Assembly: GCA_018674495.1 (NCBI GenBank) | Contig: JABHAA010000039.1 | Location: 1 to 32,245, forward strand | Direction of reading: 5' to 3' | Length of the DNA stretch: 32,245 nt | Origin: Rhodospirillaceae bacterium | GTDB taxonomy: Bacteria; Pseudomonadota; Alphaproteobacteria; Rhodospirillales; UBA2165 | Shown: positions 6,617 to 14,879 of the stretch, piece after piece | Position numbering within the stretch: the stretch's first letter is position 1 | Layout: each line of letters begins with the position of its first letter | Translations under genes and position numbers: made by a program | The notes under the pieces: model-generated | Told to the model about the DNA's origin: nothing | Databases searched by the model: none | Seen by the model: only the letters and a program-made list of their open reading frames with translations

Positions 6617-7819
6617 ATGCAAAAACGTACATTCCTACAATTGACAGTTGGTGCCGCGCTCGCCGCCACACTTGGCCTCGGCATCGGTGCCGCACAAGCG
6701 CAAAAACCGGTTATCATCGGTGTTGTCGGCCCCAAGACCGGGCCGTTAGCCGGCGGTGCCGCGATCACCCATTTCCCGAACTTCCGGCTTTGGGCGCACG
6801 AGATCAACGAAGCCGGCGGGCTGAAACTGAAGGAAGGCCGCCGCAAGGTGAAATTGATCGAATATGACGATCGCACCAATCCCGGCGAGACCATCAAGGC
6901 GGTGCAACGCTTGGCCACCCAGGACAAGGCCGATTTCATCATGGCGCCCTACGGTACCGGCTTCAATCTGGCCACCGCGCCGATTTTTGCCAAACACGGC
7001 TATCCGCAAATCGCCCAAGCCGCGGTGACCGACAAGGTTGATGATCTGACCAAACGATTCCCGAACCTGTTTTTCTTTCAAGGCACGACCACTCAATATG
7101 CCTCGACGGCGGTGAACGTGCTCAAGAAATTGATGGACGAAGGCAAGATTGGTAAGCGCGTTGCCGTGGTCAATGTGGGCGATACTTTCGGCATCGAGCT
7201 GGCCAACGCGGCCCGCCCCTTGTTCAAGGCAGCCGGCTTCGAGATTGTCTATGACAAGTCCTATCCGCTCGGCACGCAAGATCTTGCACCAGTGATCAAG
7301 GCAGCCAAGGCGGCCAAGCCCGATGCGTTCGTCGCCTGGTCCTACCCGCCCGATACCTTCGGCCTCGCCGAACAGGCGAAGATCGAAAATCTGCAGGTCA
7401 AAGCCTATTATTCGGCGGTGGCGACAGCGTTCCCCGGTTTCATCGGCAAGTTCGGCAAATCCGCCGAAGGCATCCTCGGCGCCGGCGGCATCAAGGATAC
7501 GCCGGAGCTGCAGGCATTTTATAAGCGCCTGAAGAAAGTCACCGGTGTCGATGGCGATTATTGGGGCAACCCGGTCTATTATTCGATGCTTCAGGTCATC
7601 ACGCAGGCCATTGAGGGTGTCGGTTCCATGGACCGCAAGGCCATCGCCCAATATATCAAGGATCACAAATTCCAGACGCTCATTGGTGAAATAGATGTGC
7701 GCAACCAGAAGCTGAATTGGCTCTGGACTGTCGGCCAGTGGCAGGATGGGGTTTTCAACGGCGTTGCCGGTGTCAACGTCAAAGGCGGCAAAGCCGTCCG
7801 CCTTAAAAAGGGCTGGTAA
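6617..7819 (+). CDS. LIV-type ABC transporter substrate-binding protein, copy 2
   Basis: A 400-residue paralogue of the binding protein at 5133-6326, sharing long blocks such as GVVGPKTGPLAGGAA, KLIEYDDRTNPGETIKA, FIMAPYGTGFNLATAP and VNVGDTFGIELANAARP. A signal peptide (MQKRTFLQLTVGAALAATLG...AQA) covers about the first 28 residues. The ATG at 6617 is preceded by a strong AGAGGAGGAAA site. The two proteins differ most in the signal peptide, residues that line the mid-domain (for example FQGTTTQYAST versus FLGDTTSYARS) and the C-terminus, so they may bind different but related ligands. It is the copy nearest the permease genes and is followed by a strong hairpin. Confidence 0.9.
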   Translation: MQKRTFLQLTVGAALAATLGLGIGAAQAQKPVIIGVVGPKTGPLAGGAAITHFPNFRLWAHEINEAGGLKLKEGRRKVKLIEYDDRTNPGETIKAVQRLATQDKADFIMAPYGTGFNLATAPIFAKHGYPQIAQAAVTDKVDDLTKRFPNLFFFQGTTTQYASTAVNVLKKLMDEGKIGKRVAVVNVGDTFGIELANAARPLFKAAGFEIVYDKSYPLGTQDLAPVIKAAKAAKPDAFVAWSYPPDTFGLAEQAKIENLQVKAYYSAVATAFPGFIGKFGKSAEGILGAGGIKDTPELQAFYKRLKKVTGVDGDYWGNPVYYSMLQVITQAIEGVGSMDRKAIAQYIKDHKFQTLIGEIDVRNQKLNWLWTVGQWQDGVFNGVAGVNVKGGKAVRLKKGW

Positions 7820-7832
7820 CAACAGCAGTAGT

Positions 7833-7874
7833 TCGCCCGGCGCGGCCAAAGGGCCGCGACCGGGCGAGTTTCCT
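7833..7874 (+). terminator. Strong hairpin between binding protein and permease genes
   Basis: A 15-pair stem: TCGCCCGG (7833-7840) with CCGGGCGA (7860-7867), continued by CGCGGCC (7841-7847) with GGCCGCG (7852-7858), with a one-base bulge at 7859. The loop is AAAG and TTTCCTTT follows. In ABC operons such hairpins commonly act as partial terminators or RNA stabilisers, so that binding protein is made in excess of membrane parts. Confidence 0.7.
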
Positions 7875-7901
7875 TTATCACCCCTTATCGGTTTTCGCGG
7901 C

Positions 7902-8768
7902 ATGGAAATTATTATTATCGGCATCCTGCTGGGTGGCACCTATGCGCTGATGGCCATGGGCCTGCAGCTTCAATACGGTGTCGCCCGCATCATGAATTTG
8001 GCCAATGGCGAGATTTTAATCGCCGGCGCCTTCGTCACATTCTGGTTTTTTACTGGCTCCCAGTTGAGCCCGTTCTGGGCGTTGGCAATCGTGGTGCCAG
8101 GGGCCTTCATAATCAACTGGCTGATCTACAGAATATTGCTGGTGCCGCTGGTTAAAAGGGCCAAGAGCCAAGGCCAGCTCGAAGTCGACAGCATCCTCGC
8201 CACCTTCGGCATCTCCTTCATATTCATCGGCATCTTGCTGGCCGTGTTCGGCGGCGACTACCTTAGCTATTCCTATCTGGCCAGAGCCTATGTGATCTTT
8301 GGGGAAAATTACGGCCTCAACCGGATCGCCGCCTTTATCGCCGCCGCATTCCTTTGCATCGCCTTTTATATCTGGCTTATCCGCACCCGCGCCGGATTGA
8401 CGTTGCGCGCCATCGCGGTTAATCCGGCGGCAGCCGGGCTGGTCGGCATCAATGTAATCAATGCGTCGGCCTTTGCCTTTGCCCTCGGCGGATCGGTTAC
8501 CGCCGCCGGCGGCATGCTGCTCTCGATGTTTTTAACGTTCGATGCGTCCCTCGGCGTCATATTCACATTGAAGGCGCTGGTCATCGTCATCATGGGCGGT
8601 CTCTCCGATATTCGGGGCACCATCGCGGCGGCGTTTATTTTGGGCATGACCGAGACCATCGTCGCGGTGTTGATCGATCCCGGATTGACCCTTGCGGCAT
8701 CCTACGTTCTGTTTTTGGTTATCCTTCTGGTGCGACCGCAAGGATTGTTCGGAAGGCGCATCGCATGA
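7902..8768 (+). CDS. livH: LIV-type ABC transporter permease (LivH family)
   Basis: A 288-residue integral inner-membrane permease of the branched-chain amino acid/amide (HAAT) class. The start MEIIIIGILLGGTYALMAMGLQLQYGVARIMNLANGE is the classic LivH N-terminus (first membrane helix followed by the N-A-NGE loop). Further hydrophobic segments cover the length, and the EAA-like cytoplasmic loop region is around RTRAGLTLRAIAVNP. ATG 7902 is chosen because it gives this conserved N-terminus; the frame is open farther upstream only as readthrough into the hairpin region. The stop overlaps the next start (ATGA). The gene symbol shows family, not proven leucine transport. Confidence 0.92.
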   Translation: MEIIIIGILLGGTYALMAMGLQLQYGVARIMNLANGEILIAGAFVTFWFFTGSQLSPFWALAIVVPGAFIINWLIYRILLVPLVKRAKSQGQLEVDSILATFGISFIFIGILLAVFGGDYLSYSYLARAYVIFGENYGLNRIAAFIAAAFLCIAFYIWLIRTRAGLTLRAIAVNPAAAGLVGINVINASAFAFALGGSVTAAGGMLLSMFLTFDASLGVIFTLKALVIVIMGGLSDIRGTIAAAFILGMTETIVAVLIDPGLTLAASYVLFLVILLVRPQGLFGRRIA

Positions 8769-9694
8769 CCGAACGCGAAAAACGTGTACTGACCATTGGC
8801 GTTGCGCTGTTCATCCTGGCAGCCTTCCTGCCCATGACCGGGTCCGGCTATTGGCTGTCCATCGGCGTCTCGCTGGCCATGTATACGGTGCTGGCCACGT
8901 CCTGGGCCTTGTTCTCGGGCCCCACCAATTACATCTCGTTGGCGCCCGCCGCCTTCTTCGGCATCGGCATGTATGTAGCGGCCATCGGTATCGATGTTCT
9001 GCCATTCCCGGTTCTGGTGCTGTTGGCCGCCCTCGCCGGCGCCATCGTCGCCGCCTTTGTGGGCCTCGCGACGTTGCGCATATCAGGGGTCTATTTCGTC
9101 ATATTCACCCTTGGTCTTTCGGAATTGATCCGCCAGATCGTTACTTGGGGCCAAGCGACAATGGGTACCCAGGCGGGCCTTTATGTTCTGACCGATTTTA
9201 ACGAGCCGCAGATCTATTGGATGCTGCTCTCCTTGGCAGGCATTATCTATCTGCTCGGCTGGTGGATCGGGCGTTCGCGGCTTGGATTTGCCTTGCGCAT
9301 CATCGGCAACGACGAGGTGGTTGCCGTCCATGCCGGCATCAATACGGCGCGCGCCAAGGTTTATTTGTTTATCATTTCCTCGACCTTCGCCGCCATCACC
9401 GGCGCCATCGTGGCGCCGCGCTGGAACTATGTGGAGCCAACCATCGCCTTCTCGCCGTTCATCTCCTTCCAGGTGGTGATCATGGCGCTGCTGGGCGGCG
9501 TGCACCGCCTGTGGGGACCGCTGCTGGGCGTCATACCGTTCACGCTGCTCTGGGAATTGATCAATTCGCATTTCCCGACACAGACCACGTTGCTCTTGGG
9601 CGTCGCCTTCCTGGCCATTGTGTATTTCATTCCGCACGGCGTCGTCGGCCTAATCGAAAACGCCAACAGGCGCAGAAAGCAAAGCCATGTCTGA
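8765..9694 (+). CDS. livM: LIV-type ABC transporter permease (LivM family)
   Basis: A 309-residue inner-membrane permease that pairs with LivH. It has about eight to ten hydrophobic segments. Family features include LFSGPTNYISLAPAAFFGIG near the N-terminus, the RISGVYFVIFTLGLSELIRQ segment, and the cytoplasmic SRLGFALRIIGNDEVVAVHAGI loop that contacts the ATPases. The C-terminus is positively charged (NANRRRKQ), consistent with a cytoplasmic end. The ATG overlaps the livH stop by four bases, and the livG start lies inside its last codons, so the transporter genes are translationally coupled. Confidence 0.92.
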   Translation: MTEREKRVLTIGVALFILAAFLPMTGSGYWLSIGVSLAMYTVLATSWALFSGPTNYISLAPAAFFGIGMYVAAIGIDVLPFPVLVLLAALAGAIVAAFVGLATLRISGVYFVIFTLGLSELIRQIVTWGQATMGTQAGLYVLTDFNEPQIYWMLLSLAGIIYLLGWWIGRSRLGFALRIIGNDEVVAVHAGINTARAKVYLFIISSTFAAITGAIVAPRWNYVEPTIAFSPFISFQVVIMALLGGVHRLWGPLLGVIPFTLLWELINSHFPTQTTLLLGVAFLAIVYFIPHGVVGLIENANRRRKQSHV

Positions 9695-10445
9695 GCAAAG
9701 CGCCCAAAGGGCCGTCCACAGGACCGCGCTGGCGGTCAATGGCCTCACCCGCAACTTCGGCGGCCTGGTCGCTGTCGACGCCATGACGTTTGATCTGGCG
9801 GAGAACGAGGTGCTGGGGCTGATCGGCCCGAACGGGTCGGGCAAAACCACCATGATGAACCTCATATCGGGGGCGCTAAAGCCCAACGGCGGCACCATCC
9901 GCCTCTACAACGAAGACATCACCCAGGCCAAGCCCAACATGATCGCCCGGGCTGGCATTGCCCGAACCTTTCAAATCGTCCGCATTCTGCCCACGCTTAG
10001 CGTGCTGGAAAACGTCGCCGCCGGCGGCGTCTTCGGCCATGACAGGCGCTGGGGGACGCATCTCGAAGATCACGCCCGCCAGATGCTGCATCTGGTTGGC
10101 CTGGATGAAGCTGAGCATGCCCCGGTGGAGGCGCTTACCTATATCGATCAAAAGCGGGTCGAGCTGGCACGTGCCCTGGTGTCCGATCCGAGGGTTCTTC
10201 TTCTCGACGAATGGCTGGCCGGGCTCAACCCGACCGAATTGCTGACCGGCATCGAGTTGATCGAGGATCTGCGAAAAGAAGGCCGCACGATTATCATCGT
10301 CGAACATGTGATGGACGCTATCCGCTCGCTCTGTGATCGCTGTGTGGTGATGAACTCGGGCATCAAAATCGCCGAAGGCACGCCCGCCGAGGTGCTTGCC
10401 GAGCCGGGCGTGATCGCCGCCTATCTGGGAGACGATCATGCTTGA
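9687..10445 (+). CDS. livG: LIV-type ABC transporter ATPase (LivG family) with degenerate signature
   Basis: A 252-residue cytoplasmic ATPase subunit. Walker A GPNGSGKTT is at 47-55, and the Q-loop region IARTFQIVRILPTLSVLENV and the switch histidine (IIIVEHVMD) are normal. Two sites are odd. The ABC signature, usually YGQQ or YGDQ in LivG, reads YIDQ (152-155), so its glycine is replaced by Ile153. The Walker B aspartate-glutamate (174-175) is followed by Trp176 instead of the near-universal Pro. Both are plainly encoded, without a frameshift. The gene overlaps livM by eight bases and livF by eight bases. Catalysis may thus be asymmetric in the LivG/LivF pair. Confidence 0.92.
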   Translation: MSEQSAQRAVHRTALAVNGLTRNFGGLVAVDAMTFDLAENEVLGLIGPNGSGKTTMMNLISGALKPNGGTIRLYNEDITQAKPNMIARAGIARTFQIVRILPTLSVLENVAAGGVFGHDRRWGTHLEDHARQMLHLVGLDEAEHAPVEALTYIDQKRVELARALVSDPRVLLLDEWLAGLNPTELLTGIELIEDLRKEGRTIIIVEHVMDAIRSLCDRCVVMNSGIKIAEGTPAEVLAEPGVIAAYLGDDHA

Positions 10446-11541
10446 AACCCGGGATCTTTCGGTGTTTTACGGTGCCCACCGCGCCCTCGAAGGGGCGTCG
10501 GTGAAAGTAGAAAAGAACGAGATTGTGGTCATGCTGGGCGCCAACGGCGCCGGCAAAAGCACGTTCCTGCGCGCCATCGGCGGCATCACGCCGGCGGCCG
10601 AGGGCAGCACAGTATTACTGGATGGCGCCGATATCACCGGCCATTCGCCGGACGATATTGTTGAGGCCGGCATCGCCCTGGTGCCCGAAGACCGCGGCAT
10701 CTTCGCAGATCTGACGGTGCGCGAGAACTTGCTGTTGGGCGCTTATCCGGAACGGGCGCGAGCCCACGAGGCGGAAAATCTGGAGAGGGTGCTCTCCCTG
10801 TTTCCGAAGCTCGGCGAGCGCCAATCTCAAGCCGTCCACACCATGAGCGGCGGCGAGCGTCAGATGGTGGCCATCGGCCGCGCCATGATGTCACACCCGA
10901 CGATTTTAATGCTCGACGAGCCGTCCCTCGGGCTATCGCCGCTTTTGTGCAAGGAGCTGTTCCGCTCGTTGGAGCAGGTCAAGGATACCGGCGTCGGCAT
11001 CTTCCTGGTCGAGCAGAACGCCAAACAAAGCCTGGCCATCGCCGACCGGGGCTATCTTCTCGACAACGGCCATATATCGGGCGCCGACAGCGCCGAGGCC
11101 CTGTCCCGAGATCAGGCGGTGATCGACGCTTATCTTGGTGGCGGCGGCGCCAAAACACCGGCGCGCGCACCCGCCCGAGCCGCAGCGGCGGCGGACCCAT
11201 CCAAGTCTAATGGCGGCGGCGAAGATAACCCATACGCGATCACGGCGGCCGGGTTGGCCGGCACCAAGCCGCGCATCGAAGACGTGCTTCCGGTCAGCAT
11301 TGATGATCTGGTCGCCAATGCCGCCAATGTTTCCTCGGACCATGTTGCCAGTACCAGGACCGCCGCGCCCGAAGCAGCGCCGGCGCCAAGTGCGCCCACC
11401 GCCGCGCCGCGCGCCCGCCCCAACACTGGCGCCGGCGATGAATTGCAGGAGATGCTGGCCAGCTTTGAAAAAGCCGCCGCCGATGCCTTGAGTGGCAAGA
11501 CCCGCCCGGCGGGCAGCGGCAGCGATAACGATGGCCATTAA
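10438..11541 (+). CDS. livF: LIV-type ABC transporter ATPase (LivF family) with long C-terminal extension
   Basis: A 367-residue ATPase. Residues 1 to about 236 are a normal LivF: Walker A GANGAGKST (34-42), signature MSGGERQ, Walker B ILMLDEPSLGLSP, and the LivF-typical FLVEQNA in place of a switch histidine. After AYLGGGG comes an extra tail of about 130 residues, rich in Ala, Pro, Gly and Arg and probably disordered. Inside it is a less repetitive block (TKPRIEDVLPVSIDDLVANAANV), and a predicted helix lies near the end (ELQEMLASFEKAAADALSG). LivF proteins are usually about 235 residues. The ATG is inside the livG stop region. The tail may bind a partner; its role is unknown. Confidence 0.9.
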   Translation: MLETRDLSVFYGAHRALEGASVKVEKNEIVVMLGANGAGKSTFLRAIGGITPAAEGSTVLLDGADITGHSPDDIVEAGIALVPEDRGIFADLTVRENLLLGAYPERARAHEAENLERVLSLFPKLGERQSQAVHTMSGGERQMVAIGRAMMSHPTILMLDEPSLGLSPLLCKELFRSLEQVKDTGVGIFLVEQNAKQSLAIADRGYLLDNGHISGADSAEALSRDQAVIDAYLGGGGAKTPARAPARAAAAADPSKSNGGGEDNPYAITAAGLAGTKPRIEDVLPVSIDDLVANAANVSSDHVASTRTAAPEAAPAPSAPTAAPRARPNTGAGDELQEMLASFEKAAADALSGKTRPAGSGSDNDGH

Positions 11542-11596
11542 TGCGCGGAGAATGTGATAATCCGGTGAGAAGTGGCCGGTGGAAAGAAGGTTTAAG

Positions 11597-13057
11597 ATGA
11601 ACAAGATGTTTGACGGCATGTATGTGGGCGGGCGCTGGTCGTCCACGGGGCAGAATTTCCAGGATCTCAATCCGTCCGACGGATCGGTCTGGGCGGAGGT
11701 GCCCGATGGCGGGCGCATGGAAGCCCGCGCCGCCATTGCCGCCGCCGATGCCGCCTTCGAGAACTGGTCCGGGCTGCAATTCAACGAGCGCGCCCATTAT
11801 ATGATCAAGATCGCCGAGGTGTTCGAGAAACGCCAAGCCGATATCACCGAAGCCCTGCAAGGCGAAGGCGGCGGCTGGTTCGGCAAGGGCATGTTCGAAA
11901 CCGGCTATGTGCCGGAGATTTTCTACGCCGCGGCAGCCTCCAACTACGCCCCCATCGGCGAGGTGATCCCGTCCGATTCCGGCAAATTGTCGATGGCCAT
12001 GCGCCGACCCTTAGGGGTCATCTCGGTCATCAGCCCGTGGAATTTCCCGGTGCTGCTAACAGGGCGCGGTATGGCTTTTGCCATTGCAGCCGGCAACACG
12101 GTGGTGCTCAAGCCGTCGGAAGAAACCCCCTATTGCGGCGGCCTGTTGTTCGCCGAGGTATTCGAGGAAGCTGGCATTCCCGCCGGCGTGCTGAACGTCA
12201 TTACCTGTTCCCGCGATAATGTGGTCGAGGTTGGCGACGAGCTGATCGAAAATCCGCTGGTCAAAGGCATCTCGTTCACTGGCTCGACGGCAGTAGGTCG
12301 ACAAGTAGCTGCCCGCGCCGGGGCGCATTTGAAGAAATGCTGCCTGGAACTGGGCGGCAAGGATGCGCTGATTGTCTGCGACGATGCGGATATGGACCGG
12401 GCCACCGGCGCCGCCAACTTCGGCAGCTTCATGCATCAGGGTCAGATCTGCATGTCGGTGGAAAAGGTCTTGGTCCAGGAAAGCGTGTTTGATGAATTCC
12501 TGAAGGGCTTCGTGGCGCGGGCATCGAAATTGAAGGTCGGCGATCCCACCAAGGACAAAGCCAACATCATTGGCCCGTTGATCAACGACAAGCAGGCCAA
12601 CAAATCCCGCGAGCAAATCGCCGACGCCATCGCCAAGGGCGCCGAAGTGGTCTTGGGCGGCAACGTCACGGACCGCTTTGTCGAGCCGACCATCCTTTTG
12701 GGCGTCACCCCGGACATGAAAATCTACCGGGAAGAAAATTTCGGACCCGTTATTCCCGTGATCCCGTTCAAGACCGACGAAGAGGCCGTCGCCATCGCCA
12801 ACGATACCGAATATGGGCTTTCGTCGGGGGTTATCACTCGCGATGAATATCGGGGCCTGCGTATCGCCCGCCAGCTTGAAACCGGCATGTGCCATATCAA
12901 TTGCTCGTCAGTCAATGACGAGCCGCACGCGCCGTTCGGCGGCGCCAAAGCGTCCGGCGTCGGCCGCCATGGCGGGCGTTGGGCGACGGAGACATTTACC
13001 GAGACCAGATGGATAACCATGGAGCGTGGCGGCCGCAATTTCCCGCCCGGCTTCTGA
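11597..13057 (+). CDS. NAD(P)-dependent aldehyde dehydrogenase
   Basis: A 486-residue cytoplasmic enzyme of the ALDH superfamily, which oxidises aldehydes to acids. The catalytic set is complete: Asn149 in SPWNFP, Lys172 in LKPSE, Glu251 in LELGGKD, and the nucleophile Cys285 in GQICMS. The substrate-binding ENFGPVIPV segment and the ending PFGGAKASGVGRHGG are typical. It resembles benzaldehyde or vanillin dehydrogenase-type members, but the substrate cannot be assigned. The ATG at 11597 follows AAGAAGG by six bases; a GTG at 11579 is less likely. It lies 55 bases past livF on the same strand, so it likely belongs to the same catabolic locus. Confidence 0.93.
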   Translation: MNKMFDGMYVGGRWSSTGQNFQDLNPSDGSVWAEVPDGGRMEARAAIAAADAAFENWSGLQFNERAHYMIKIAEVFEKRQADITEALQGEGGGWFGKGMFETGYVPEIFYAAAASNYAPIGEVIPSDSGKLSMAMRRPLGVISVISPWNFPVLLTGRGMAFAIAAGNTVVLKPSEETPYCGGLLFAEVFEEAGIPAGVLNVITCSRDNVVEVGDELIENPLVKGISFTGSTAVGRQVAARAGAHLKKCCLELGGKDALIVCDDADMDRATGAANFGSFMHQGQICMSVEKVLVQESVFDEFLKGFVARASKLKVGDPTKDKANIIGPLINDKQANKSREQIADAIAKGAEVVLGGNVTDRFVEPTILLGVTPDMKIYREENFGPVIPVIPFKTDEEAVAIANDTEYGLSSGVITRDEYRGLRIARQLETGMCHINCSSVNDEPHAPFGGAKASGVGRHGGRWATETFTETRWITMERGGRNFPPGF

Positions 13058-13155
13058 CGAACTTGAGAATTGGGTAAAAATTATTTTGAGTGAGGAAACG
13101 CGGCGCGCGTATCGGGTATGAGACCCAGAGCCGCAAAACGAGATGGGGAAATAAG

Positions 13156-14853
13156 ATGTCTAGCGCAATCGGTTGGGTGATTTTCGCAGTCGTCGTTCTG
13201 GCAATTATCATTGTCGTTCTGGCGCGCTTTTATAAACGGGCAACCCGCGAGGTCAGCATCATCAAGACCGGCGTCGGCGGGCGCAAGGTGATCATGGATG
13301 GCGGCACCATCGCCATTCCCTATTTCCACGAAATATCACGGGTCAATATGCAGACGCTCCGTTTGCATGTGGAGCGGGCCGGCAATGCCTCGGTAATCAC
13401 CAAGGACCGCATGCGCGTCGACGTAGGGGCCGAATTTTACGTCTCCGTCATTGCCGACAAGGACGGCATATCCCGGGCGGCCCAGACCCTTGGGCGGCGC
13501 ACCTTCCAGCCCGACCAATTGGGCGAATTGATCGAAGGCAAATTGATCGACGCGATCCGTTCGGTGGCGGCGCGCATGACTTTGGATGAATTGCACGAAA
13601 ACCGGGGCAATTTTGTTTCTGAAGTTGGCGCCAGCCTCACCGACACCTTAGCACGCAACGGGTTGGAGTTGGATTCAGTGTCGCTCACCGGGCTCGATCA
13701 GACACCGTTTGCGGCCTTGGATGAAAACAACGCCTTCAACGCCGTCGGCATGCGCCGACTGGCCGAGGTGGTGGCGAAATCCAAAAAAGACCGGGCCGAG
13801 ATCGATGCCGATGCGGACGTATCGGTGCGCCGCGCCGCCATGGAAGCAGCCCGCCAGACCCTGGAAATCAATTTGCAGGAGCAGGAAGCCGAAATATCCC
13901 AGGTTCAAAAAATCGAAGAGTTGAAGGCCGCGCAATTGGCCGAGGTTGCCAGACGCAAAGCCGACGGCGAGAGCGAGGCGGCCCATGCCCGCATCGAGAT
14001 GGAGCAGAAAATCCGCACCGCCGATATCGCCCGCGAGCAAACCGTCCGCGAGGCAGAGATATCCAAGGATCGCGAATTGAAGGCGGCCGAGATAGCCCAC
14101 GAATTGAATGTGGAGGTGGCCAACCAGGACCGCCAGATCACCCTCGCGCAAAAATCTCAGGAGACCAACAAGGCGCGGGCATTGGCCGATCTGACCATGG
14201 CCGACGCGGTAAAAGCGTCGGAGCAGATCGCCACGGTCCGGCGCCTGTCGGAAGCCGAGCGGCGCAAGGAACTAGCGCTCATGGAGGCCCAGCAGAAGGC
14301 GGAGATTGCCGGCACCCATATGCGCATCCAGGCCAAGGCGGAGCAGGAGACAGCCGGCGCCAAGGCCGCCGCCGCGCTGGAGCTGGCCAAGGGCGATGCC
14401 GCCGCACAAAACGTCCGTTCGGAAGCCAGAAAGGTGGAAATGATCGCCGAGGCGGATGGCAACCGCGCCCTCACCGACGCGGAAAACACCATCAGCGACC
14501 GCTTGGTTGTCATGCGCATGAACCGCAACCGGCTGGAGGCGCTGCCCAAGATCGTCGCCGAAATGGTCAAGCCGGCGGAGAAAATCGATTCCATCAAAAT
14601 CCACCACGTGACCGGCCTCGGCGCCCGGCCCTCCGGCGGCGATGGTTCTGGCGATGGCGACGGCGTCTCAGGTGGCGGCAAATCGGTGATCAATCAGGCG
14701 ATGGATTCGATCCTCGACATGGCGGTGCAGATGCCAGCCTTGAAGAAGATCGGCGAGGAGATCGGCTTCACCGTCGATGGCAGCATCGCCGGTGCCGTCG
14801 AGGGCATGTTGGAATCCTCGGAGAAAGGCAAACCCGACACCGGCGGCCACTAA
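13156..14853 (+). CDS. Flotillin-like SPFH/band 7 membrane protein
   Basis: A 565-residue protein resembling YqiK and flotillins. One membrane helix lies at about residues 5-24 (IGWVIFAVVVLAIIIVVLA), then a basic patch and an SPFH domain (REVSIIKTGVGG through VSLTGLDQTPF, roughly 35-190). A very long Ala/Glu/Lys-rich coiled coil follows (about 205-460), then a Gly/Ser/Asp-rich linker (about 494-512) and a short C-terminal domain. Such proteins form large oligomeric cages or scaffolds in membrane microdomains. The ATG at 13156 places the helix at the very N-terminus. It is unexpected between an aldehyde dehydrogenase (98 bases upstream) and an amidohydrolase (26 bases downstream). A direct catabolic role is not known for the family. 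Confidence 0.9.
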   Translation: MSSAIGWVIFAVVVLAIIIVVLARFYKRATREVSIIKTGVGGRKVIMDGGTIAIPYFHEISRVNMQTLRLHVERAGNASVITKDRMRVDVGAEFYVSVIADKDGISRAAQTLGRRTFQPDQLGELIEGKLIDAIRSVAARMTLDELHENRGNFVSEVGASLTDTLARNGLELDSVSLTGLDQTPFAALDENNAFNAVGMRRLAEVVAKSKKDRAEIDADADVSVRRAAMEAARQTLEINLQEQEAEISQVQKIEELKAAQLAEVARRKADGESEAAHARIEMEQKIRTADIAREQTVREAEISKDRELKAAEIAHELNVEVANQDRQITLAQKSQETNKARALADLTMADAVKASEQIATVRRLSEAERRKELALMEAQQKAEIAGTHMRIQAKAEQETAGAKAAAALELAKGDAAAQNVRSEARKVEMIAEADGNRALTDAENTISDRLVVMRMNRNRLEALPKIVAEMVKPAEKIDSIKIHHVTGLGARPSGGDGSGDGDGVSGGGKSVINQAMDSILDMAVQMPALKKIGEEIGFTVDGSIAGAVEGMLESSEKGKPDTGGH

Positions 14854-14879
14854 GCCCGCCGCCGCCAAGGAGGCTCGTC

